From Anaerolineae bacterium (GTDB lineage Bacteria > Chloroflexota > Anaerolineae > Promineifilales > Promineifilaceae), in NCBI GenBank assembly GCA_028284105.1, contig JANQSK010000548.1, positions 1 to 16,341 of the forward strand: DNA of 16,341 nt. Reading direction: 5' to 3'. Position 1 is the first letter of the stretch. Every line of letters begins with the position of its first letter. A model generated the notes under the pieces. That model made no database searches, had not been told where the DNA came from, and saw only the letters and a list, made by a program, of their open reading frames with translations. The position numbers and the translations under genes were made by a program. Positions 1 to 6,493 of the stretch are shown piece by piece.

Positions 1-25
1 GTCGAGCCATGCGCTCCGGTCTCCT

Positions 26-762
26 TCACGCCCTTGTCGTTATTTTTTCTCTCCCTTTGTTGTCACCCCTCGTATTCGACCGTCTAATTTCTACAGCCAT
101 TTCGGACAGTGAGGCGTTCGGGTGTTCGCCGAAGAACACCAATAATGAATTCATAGCTTTTGCCTTTTTTGTCGCTCTGGCCTCTCTTGCATGTGCGATA
201 TTGCCAGTATCGGACGGCGTTTCGGCTGTTTTTTGCTGACGTAGGGTTTCGATTTATGCGGATAGAGTTTCCTTTTCTTGGCCTAACTGGTCGATGCGTT
301 CGGTCATCGCGTCCAATTCTGTCGTCTTATCCTGAGCCTGTGTTTCCAATTCTTCTAAACGGCGTACCGTATTTGCTAGGACGCTCATTGCCTAAATCTG
401 GCTTATTAGCAATTCAAATGACAGGAACAAGATAATTGGGGAAATCTCCCCAGCAATTGAGCGAGAAAATTCCGTTGAGCATGAACGATATTCAAGGCAA
501 TGCTCAATAAGGTGAATGCTCCAACCAAGCCCCAAGGATAGGTGGCTTTATCTTGGCTAAGATTGGCACGTAATACGTGAAGGCTAAAGATGATCACTGC
601 ACCATCAATGATGGCAGGGTAGAGCCACGCTCGTTTTTCTTCTACGCCAACCTCTACAGCCAAGGCTTGAAGCGCATCAAAGGATAACAGGAACGCACTG
701 GAATCTAGGAACAGCACCAGTACGGCGCTGATAATGGATATAGTTTTGTTTGCTTTCTTCAT
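26..762 (-). pseudogene. Decayed DUF2637 membrane protein with C-terminal HTH
   Basis: The minus strand opens at 762 with MKKANKTIS after an AAGGAAAA ribosome site and gives about 100 residues of a DUF2637-type membrane domain (FSLHVLRANL, then ALNIVHAQRNFLAQLLG). The reading frame is lost near 445-453. The next frame continues the family sequence (ISPIILFLSFELLISQI), then an in-frame TAG at 392-394, a coiled-coil stretch (VRRLEELETQAQDKTTEL), an in-frame TAA at 254-256, and a helix-turn-helix start (EHPNASLSEMAVEIRRSNT) down to about 69. The frame closes at 26-28, and the end of the HTH is scrambled. The order membrane domain, coiled coil, HTH is the same as in the intact gene at 12007-12810. 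I infer a dead paralogue. Sequencing error could explain one lesion but hardly three. Confidence 0.8.
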
Positions 763-940
763 GATTGATTTTCCTTTCCTGCGTCAAAGGGCAGGGCAGG
801 GCTATTGAACATGCGGTAAGGGCATGTCCTGTAATTTTGTTTCTTTAAAATTGAAGTGGAGGGAGAACTTAAAGGTTATTTTTTAGGTGTAGTCTTGAGG
901 AAAAAACCATATAAAGTAGCAAGGTGTTAATTGTTCCAGA

Positions 941-969
941 CTGACTTTGATGCTTGAATCACTTATAAT
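941..969 (+). promoter_or_regulatory. Candidate sigma70-type promoter for the EAD7-GTPase gene
   Basis: CTGACT (941-946) and a consensus TATAAT (964-969) are separated by 17 bp, giving a start near 976 and a 5' leader of about 90 nt. A second TATAAT at 1053-1058 lies only 9 nt before the ATG at 1068. It could produce a nearly leaderless transcript, which fits the absence of a clear Shine-Dalgarno sequence before this gene. Both are read from sequence only. Confidence 0.45.
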
Positions 970-1067
970 ATATCAAGTTTTACAAGATAATATGTAAAAA
1001 GGTGTGCAACAGTTGAAATAACTAGCCTTTTCTTAGGAAAAAAAGATCCATCTATAATCATTTAATC

Positions 1068-3413
1068 ATGAACGAGAATGAGCTTCGTCACAAGTTAATT
1101 ACCCATTTTAATATTAGTGAACTCAGAAATCTATGCTTTGATCTCAATATCAACCATGAAAGCCTCTCAGGCGATACAATTGATGACAAAGCAAGGGAAC
1201 TTGTTTCATATTGCTCCAGACATGGGCTAAAAAATAGTTTGATCGAACAATGTAAAGTATTAAGACCTTGGGTATCTTGGGAAAACAGACCTGAAATCTA
1301 CACTGCTTTGTCGAAAACCAACAACACAGATCGGTTTCGTGAGCTATTGGTCGAACTTCAAGATGTCTTACGGAGATTAGGATTAAAGCAAGAGCATAGG
1401 AATATAGGAAACCAGATTGCTAATATAGACAGCGGAGAGTTGCGAGTTCTCGTTTCTGGTCAATGTAGTACAGGAAAAAGCAGCTTGATAAATGCACTCT
1501 TAGGCAGAGAACTTTTACCTACTAATGTTACAGCAACTACTGGCGTCACTACAGAGATTAAATGGGGAGATTCTGAACGGGTCATGATTCATTTTGGGAA
1601 ACGAGACAATTCCCCAAGAGAAATCCCAATTGATGGTTTAGAATATTTTAGTTCCATAGATTCAAGGCTCTTTGCTGGAGCCAGAAATCAGGATACTGCT
1701 GAAGATAATCGATATCCAATGATTGACAAGATCGAAGTTTATCTGCCTGTTGAGTTTTGCAGAGATGATATTGTTATTATTGATACCCCTGGATTAGACG
1801 CTCCCAAACCAGCAATATTACCAGACTGGAATCAAACTCTATCATTGATTGATGTTGTTATTATGATGATGGATATTTCTAATTTAATAACAAACTTAGA
1901 CCGCGAATTTCTGAGTCTCTTGCACGATTCAGAGGTAGAAATTTTTTTTGCTGTAACTGTATCTCATTTACTTAGGCAGAACGAAAAGAAGGTATTGAAA
2001 AAATTTGTCTTGGAAGAATTATCCCAATATACAATTGGTGGTGAAAGTCGCATTTTTTTCCTAAGTAGATTTGATGCTTTAGCAGGGCGCCTGAAAGGTG
2101 ATCATGAAATGCTTGCACGTTCGAGACTCATCGAATTTGAAGAACAACTTCTTCAATATATTGCTATAGAGAGAAAAATCATAAAACTTCGTCGGATTTT
2201 TCAACAAATGACTAATGTTGCAAACAATGCTCGCGAAAAAATAGCTGATAAGGATCTTACCAACGGCCTTGATTCCACCGAATTAGCTACGATCAATCAG
2301 AATTTAAAAACAATCGAATATATGTCACAATGGTCACTGTACAATGCTAACAATAATAAATATAAGAGCAATTATGAGGTTTTCGAACTATTACTAGAGC
2401 TTCAAGATGTCTTGCGGAGATTAGGATTAAAGCAAGAGTATAGGAACATTGGGAACCAGATTGCTAATTTAGACAGCGGAGAGTTGCGAATTCTCGTTTC
2501 TGGTCAATTTAATAGTGGTAAGACTACTTTAGTGAGTACGTTTTTAGGCAATGATATCTTGCCTAGAAAATCTACTCCAAGTACAGGTGTCATTACAGAG
2601 ATTAAATGGGGAGATTCTGAACAGGTCATTGTTCACTTTGAGAATGAAGAGGATTCTCCAAGAGAAATCTCGATTAGTGAATTGGAGGATTTTAGCACCT
2701 TAGATATTCGTCTTTTTTCTGGAGCTAGAAATCAGGATGCTGTTGAGGATAATCGGAAACCAATGATTGACAAAATCGAGATTTTTCTGCCTGTTGAGTT
2801 TTGCAGAGATGATATTGTTATTATTGATACCCCTGGATTAAACGCAACATCAGAATCCCCAGACTGGAATCGTATTCTACCATTGACTGATGTTGTTATT
2901 ATGGTGATGGATGTTCATGGATTAGGATCAAGATTAGACCGCGAATTTCTGACTCTTTTGCATGACTCAAAGGTGGAAACTCTTATAGTAATTTCTAAAT
3001 GGGATATATTAGGTAAGCAGAAAGAGAAAGAGCAATTCAAAGTATTTGCATCAGACATGATCTCACAATTTCTATCTGGAGGTGATAGTCGCATTTTTTT
3101 CTTAAGTGGACTTGAAGCTCTCAATGGGCGCCTGAAAAGTGATCATGAAATGCTTGCACGTTCGGGACTTGTCGAATTTGAAGAACAACTTCTTCTTATT
3201 GCTAAAGAGAGAAAAATCAAAAAACTTCGCCGGATTTTTCAACAAATAACTAATGTTGTAAACAATGCTCACGAAAAAATTGTGGATAGAGATATTACCA
3301 GGGGCCTTGATTCCACCGAAGTGGCCACGATCAAACAGAATTTAAAAACAATCGAATATAAGTCAAAACGGTTGTTGCTCAGGGCTAATCTAATCGAAAA
3401 ACAGAGGCAATAA
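1068..3413 (+). CDS. EAD7 protein with tandem dynamin-like GTPase domains
   Basis: 781 residues. Residues 1-72 form an EAD7-type effector-associated (death-like) domain: FNISELRNLCFDLNINHE, then KARELVSY, then CKVLRPWVSW. Two dynamin-like G domains follow, about 90-435 and 438-775. Domain 1 has P-loop GQCSTGKS (131-138) and DTPG (239-242), but the G4 position reads TVSH (297-300) instead of N/S-K-x-D. Domain 2 has GQFNSGKT (479-486), DTPG (587-590) and SKWD (643-646), so it looks competent for GTP. The repeats are offset by 1044 bp and share a 55-nt identical stretch (1742-1796 and 2786-2840), so the duplication is fairly recent. No long helical stalk or membrane segment follows domain 2. Dynamin-like proteins hydrolyse GTP and often oligomerise; EADs recruit partners by like-with-like binding. 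I infer a GTP-dependent sensor or switch acting with the EAD7 protein at 4184-5365. The start is the ATG at 1068, with no good ribosome site. Confidence 0.88.
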   Translation: MNENELRHKLITHFNISELRNLCFDLNINHESLSGDTIDDKARELVSYCSRHGLKNSLIEQCKVLRPWVSWENRPEIYTALSKTNNTDRFRELLVELQDVLRRLGLKQEHRNIGNQIANIDSGELRVLVSGQCSTGKSSLINALLGRELLPTNVTATTGVTTEIKWGDSERVMIHFGKRDNSPREIPIDGLEYFSSIDSRLFAGARNQDTAEDNRYPMIDKIEVYLPVEFCRDDIVIIDTPGLDAPKPAILPDWNQTLSLIDVVIMMMDISNLITNLDREFLSLLHDSEVEIFFAVTVSHLLRQNEKKVLKKFVLEELSQYTIGGESRIFFLSRFDALAGRLKGDHEMLARSRLIEFEEQLLQYIAIERKIIKLRRIFQQMTNVANNAREKIADKDLTNGLDSTELATINQNLKTIEYMSQWSLYNANNNKYKSNYEVFELLLELQDVLRRLGLKQEYRNIGNQIANLDSGELRILVSGQFNSGKTTLVSTFLGNDILPRKSTPSTGVITEIKWGDSEQVIVHFENEEDSPREISISELEDFSTLDIRLFSGARNQDAVEDNRKPMIDKIEIFLPVEFCRDDIVIIDTPGLNATSESPDWNRILPLTDVVIMVMDVHGLGSRLDREFLTLLHDSKVETLIVISKWDILGKQKEKEQFKVFASDMISQFLSGGDSRIFFLSGLEALNGRLKSDHEMLARSGLVEFEEQLLLIAKERKIKKLRRIFQQITNVVNNAHEKIVDRDITRGLDSTEVATIKQNLKTIEYKSKRLLLRANLIEKQRQ

Positions 3414-3586
3414 GCCGGAGAAATGATTTCTGAATGAGGACAAATTCATGATTGGCAATTTGATTGGTCACGACCTGACTTTTCTTTGTTTGAAAAATCA
3501 GTATGGTCATCTGATTTCAGTTAAACCCAGAAAGGATGAGAACGTACCAAAACTAAATGCCTCAATTCGGAAAGGACTCCATAATT
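3414..3586. other. Non-coding gap after the GTPase gene
   Basis: No gene, RNA or terminator hairpin can be supported here. A 65-codon plus-strand frame from 3448 runs into the antisense of the DUF2637 relic and matches no family I recognise. Confidence 0.5.
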
Positions 3587-3789
3587 TCAGCAGCCAGAAT
3601 TCAACATTACTTCCCATCCTTGCCCGTTTTTATCGAGCCGATTAGACGCTTGCAACTCGGATACATAAACACCAGCAGTTGATTTGACCGTTCTATTTCT
3701 TCTGCCATATCTGAGAGAGAAGCGTCTGGATGTGTGTTCAAGTCCTGATACGAAACCATGTAGAGCGTAAGTGGAGGTAATTGTTTCAT
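3587..3789 (-). pseudogene. Relic of a DUF2637-type C-terminal HTH, frameshifted
   Basis: On the minus strand one frame reads NTHPDASLSDMAEEIERSN and is lost near 3676-3690. The neighbouring frame continues with STAGVYVSELQASNRL, then DKNGQGWEV, and stops at 3587-3589. Joined, this makes a complete winged-HTH tail that aligns with the intact protein at 12007-12810 (NPTASQIEMADYISKSRATVSGYLKEL, shown there in part, ending EGYEVIDLS) and with the relic at 26-762 (EHPNASLSEMAVEIRRSN). No membrane domain is recognisable upstream (3790-4183), so this is a fragment. Confidence 0.7.
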
Positions 3790-3867
3790 CCCTTGCTAAG
3801 CGGGTAATTTGTCATCTGGTGCTACAACAATGTCTAACCCTCTCTAAGAATACAGGGACCTATAAGA
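3737..3867. repeat. Imperfect direct repeat, left copy, beside the EAD7 gene
   Basis: Three blocks recur in the same order on the other side of the EAD7 gene: TTCAAGTCCTGA (3737-3748, again 5537-5548), GGAGGTAATTGTT (3773-3785, again 5554-5566), and a 26-nt block at 3842-3867 that matches 5597-5622 at 22 positions (CTCTAAG, ACAGG, ACCTAT). Spacing between blocks differs between the copies. The left copy overlaps the DUF2637 relic. It may mark an old duplication or the borders of an insertion. It is too diverged to be a fresh target-site duplication. Confidence 0.45.
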
Positions 3868-4183
3868 AGTTTGTAGCTTCAGATGTCACGTTGCCAACAC
3901 GCAAGTCTAACCTTCTATTATGAAGAAGAATCTTCAATGAGACAGTAGCTACTTCATTATACGTGATTTGTGCAGGTTTATGTTTATTCAATTGGGTATA
4001 GAACTCTTGCTTCAATGGCTTGGCAATTGTGGTGTTAGGTGACTTAGAGGTCATTTCGCAACTACAATGTCATATTTTCAAAATTTCAACTTCGATAAGT
4101 ATTGGAAAAGTTTGAGTTTATTCTCCAAAGGTAAATAAGCGAATTTTGATATCTTAATGAAAAATTGCAAACAGAACGTATTT
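3868..4183. other. AT-rich gap without a supported gene
   Basis: A 64-codon minus-strand frame (3860-4054) lacks a ribosome site and resembles no family. I see no hairpin with a T-run that would terminate either convergent EAD7 gene. Confidence 0.4.
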
Positions 4184-5365
4184 TTACAATTTACTTCCAA
4201 TAATTGAACTATCAAAATCACTTAGAAAATGATGCTTTAAAATTGAGGATTTAAATATTTCCTTGAATTCCTCTTTCCTAATTGGAATTCGTTCACGAAG
4301 TTCATCTATTCGTTCAGCCTTTAGTGCAGGCAATAACTCTTCAGCTCGCTTTTTTCTTTTTGTTTCAATCAAAAATCTAGGAGTAGATGTACCTAAATAA
4401 ATCAAACTCCAAGGGATCCAATTAATACCTTCCCGAAAAAACAGGAAAAAATCAGCTTCGAGTAAATTTTCAAATGAGATCAATCTACCCAATTCACCAT
4501 TTGAATAACGTTTTCGTAAAATTTCTCCTTGAACTAACAAAGGTTTTTTCTTGAATTTTCTACCATGAACTAACAACAAATCAACTTTTTCAGATAAAAA
4601 GTAGTAAGGAATTAAATCAGACCTTCCAACAGGTCCATTGATTACATAATATTCTTCCTCAAGAAGATCTGCCAAGAATCCCCACTTTCTTTCTCTTATA
4701 TGGAATGAGATATAAATTAAAAACAATTCATATCCAATAAAATTATAAAAATCAAAGTCCATATCTCGATAAAGATTATTCCCTTTCTTAGGATAATATT
4801 CTTCTAGAATCTTCTCAAACATATTAAATAAAATGCGACTCGACTCATAATTATTCGTTTTGGATATATCTGAAGCTAATCGAGCAAACTGAGTGACGAT
4901 TTCTTTAGACTTTTCGATAGCATCTATTAGAACAAGGTCAAATTCATCGTTCTTATTTTCATAATTTGGATTTAATTTTGATAGTCCTGTTATTATTTGC
5001 TCCATAATTCTGAGAATTGATGGATTTTTGATTGGTTTTTCTTGATAAATTAATTCTTTGGCATTCTTTTTTTGCTGATTTAACATTTGAATATCTAAGC
5101 TATCTACAGTTTCTTCACCGTCTTTAAGCTCATTATTAAATTTATCCCAATCAACCATGGGGCGCTTTGCTTTGCAAATAACAATCAATTCATATAATCG
5201 ATTAGTCATTTTACATTCTCTAATTAATTCTCTCGCCAATTCAGGACGGTTGCCCCAAGTCAGGTCTTCATGATTAATTTCCAACTCTCCACATAGAAGA
5301 CTGAGTTGGCTGAGGTTGAACCTATCAAGGATTTCTATTTGAAGGCGCATCGTATCTATTGGCAT
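4184..5365 (-). CDS. EAD7 protein with unknown helical C-terminal domain
   Basis: 393 residues from the ATG at 5365, preceded by AGAGGA (5370-5375); an upstream in-frame ATG at 5413 would add 16 residues but has no ribosome site. Residues 1-75 are an EAD7-type domain sharing FN.S.L..LC, INHE.L, ARELI, CK..RP and a closing VDW with the GTPase protein. The rest has no motif I recognise. It looks mostly helical and rich in Lys, Glu and aromatics (YRDMDFDFYNFIGYELFLIY; INWIPWSLIYLG near residue 315), with a charged tail (ETKRKKRAEELLPALKAERI). No signal peptide or clear membrane helix is visible. The gene is very AT-rich. It converges on the GTPase gene with only a relic between. By analogy with other EAD pairs it could be the effector or the adaptor partner; no catalytic residues support a specific activity. 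Confidence 0.8.
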   Translation of the reverse strand: MPIDTMRLQIEILDRFNLSQLSLLCGELEINHEDLTWGNRPELARELIRECKMTNRLYELIVICKAKRPMVDWDKFNNELKDGEETVDSLDIQMLNQQKKNAKELIYQEKPIKNPSILRIMEQIITGLSKLNPNYENKNDEFDLVLIDAIEKSKEIVTQFARLASDISKTNNYESSRILFNMFEKILEEYYPKKGNNLYRDMDFDFYNFIGYELFLIYISFHIRERKWGFLADLLEEEYYVINGPVGRSDLIPYYFLSEKVDLLLVHGRKFKKKPLLVQGEILRKRYSNGELGRLISFENLLEADFFLFFREGINWIPWSLIYLGTSTPRFLIETKRKKRAEELLPALKAERIDELRERIPIRKEEFKEIFKSSILKHHFLSDFDSSIIGSKL

Positions 5366-5536
5366 TGTTTCCTCTGACTTGAAGTTTGAATCATTATAGA
5401 CGGGATCCGTCATCGATCAAAAGAGTGAACAGTTTTAGAGGTGAGTTAGGGTTTTGTTTTTGTGGAATTGTTGAAGGAATATATATTTGTGGAGAATTCT
5501 GTTCATACGTAGGAGATTCAACCCTTCATAAGGAGC

Positions 5537-5622
5537 TTCAAGTCCTGAAACATGGAGGTAATTGTTCTTATGCCAATAAACATTATATTTCAACTCCTCT
5601 AAGGAAACAGGAACCTATCAGA
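5537..5622. repeat. Imperfect direct repeat, right copy, beside the EAD7 gene
   Basis: Matches the blocks at 3737-3748, 3773-3785 and 3842-3867. A further related block (CTAACCCCTCTAAAGAAT, 5666-5683) resembles the sequence around 3835-3850. The interval 5414-5744 holds no other feature; a 102-codon plus-strand frame there is rich in Cys and Ser and resembles nothing I know. Confidence 0.4.
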
Positions 5623-5744
5623 TGTATCTATTCAACAAATGATCCTAGACGCATTAAAAGTCCTAACCCCTCTAAAGAATTTGGTCCCAATTAGATTCTT
5701 AGCAATATCTCTTATGAAAACAAGACCTCCAAAAAATAAATGAC

Positions 5745-5954
5745 TTACGATTTGTTTTTTTCTGCCAAATGATTTGCTATTAATCGACGTAAGTACTCAG
5801 CCACAGATATATTTCCATCCTTCGCTCGCCTCTCTAATCCATCATAATGTTCCTGAAGAAGCTTAAATGTATAATGTTTTGCTTCTTTACCTGTTATTTG
5901 TTCCAACGAAGGCTGTCCACGCTGAGTAATAAATTCTTCAGAATCTTCTTGCAT
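5745..5954 (-). CDS. Small ribbon-helix-helix-like DNA-binding protein
   Basis: 69 residues. The C-terminal half (YTFKLLQEHYDGLERRAKD, then ISVAEYLRRLIANHLAEK) has the strand-helix-turn-helix pattern of MetJ/Arc-type proteins such as CopG and ParG. The N-terminus is short and polar. The gene is divergent from the replication cluster. Its own -35/-10 (TTGCTT, CATAAT) brackets a perfect 14-bp palindrome, which is the usual layout of an autoregulating repressor. An AGGA sequence lies only 1 nt before the ATG, so the exact start is uncertain, but no other Met is available. Likely a copy-number repressor or partition accessory protein; without a ParA/ParM-like neighbour, partition is the weaker guess. 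Confidence 0.65.
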   Translation of the reverse strand: MQEDSEEFITQRGQPSLEQITGKEAKHYTFKLLQEHYDGLERRAKDGNISVAEYLRRLIANHLAEKNKS

Positions 5955-5978
5955 ATCCTGATTTTAAAGATTTGAAAA

Positions 5979-6008
5979 ATTATGACAATATCGATATTGA
6001 TTAAGCAA
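5979..6008 (-). promoter_or_regulatory. Promoter of the RHH gene with a 14-bp palindromic operator
   Basis: On the minus strand, TTGCTT (6003-6008) and CATAAT (5979-5984) are 18 bp apart. The perfect palindrome CAATATCGATATTG fills 5986-5999 inside the spacer. A bound repressor would block polymerase. An extra CAATATTG palindrome lies at 6006-6013. Confidence 0.5.
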
Positions 6009-6041
6009 TATTGATTAATGTGCACTTTTGTGTAGAATACT

Positions 6042-6063
6042 CAATATCGAATATTCGATATTG
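6042..6063. promoter_or_regulatory. 22-bp perfect palindrome upstream of the replication cluster
   Basis: The half-site CAATATCGAAT is followed directly by its exact reverse complement. It shares the CAATATCGA half-site with the 14-bp palindrome at 5986-5999, so the same protein probably binds both. It lies 60 bp before the first gene of the plus-strand cluster. It could be an operator or a replication/partition site. Confidence 0.6.
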
Positions 6064-6123
6064 CTTACAATCCCTAACGGGATTTATTCAACGAATATCA
6101 ACACTTTATAAAGGGAAGTGCCT

Positions 6124-6483
6124 ATGTTGACCTTTAATCGTTATCGCCAAATCACGAGGGCAGCTCAACACACCTATCAAACCTCTGCCAACAATGCCCT
6201 GAAGCTCACTCATGAAAATGAACTGCGTGCTGTACTTAATGGAGTAGATGAAGAACGAGCTAGCCTATTTCAGGAAGTTCAACAAGCCAATGAAATAGCA
6301 GAAATTGGGTACGAAATAAAAAAGGCTCATCCAGATCTGCCAGATGAAACAATCTTTAACTATGCCATTCAGCAGCTTACCCAACCATGGCAAGCAGAAC
6401 TGGATGCGCAATACACAGAACTAGTTGAAGGAGATCACGAATGGTCTTTCATTCGTGCCTTTGAAAGAGAAGATTACTTTTAG
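6124..6483 (+). CDS. Small protein of unknown function heading the replication cluster
   Basis: 119 residues from the ATG at 6124, which follows AAGGGA (6111-6116) at normal spacing; a GTG at 6118 is in frame but too close to that site. The product is soluble, predicted mostly helical and acidic towards the end (DEERASLFQEVQQANEIAEI; EGDHEWSFIRAFEREDYF). I recognise no family. Its stop is 10 bp before the start of the replisome-organiser-like gene, so the two are probably co-transcribed from the palindrome-containing promoter region. A helper role in replication is only an inference from position. Confidence 0.75.
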   Translation: MLTFNRYRQITRAAQHTYQTSANNALKLTHENELRAVLNGVDEERASLFQEVQQANEIAEIGYEIKKAHPDLPDETIFNYAIQQLTQPWQAELDAQYTELVEGDHEWSFIRAFEREDYF

Positions 6484-6493
6484 GAGAACTATT

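Noticed and set aside
9..435. Plus-strand frames over the first 435 bases
   Set aside because: They are antisense to the recovered coiled coil and HTH of the decayed DUF2637 gene.
3860..4054. 64-codon minus-strand frame
   Set aside because: No ribosome site, no recognisable domain, and not alignable to the DUF2637 relic.
5386..5694. 102-codon plus-strand frame in the gap right of the EAD7 gene
   Set aside because: It begins in antisense to that gene, has no ribosome site and resembles no family; its sequence is part of the imperfect repeat region.
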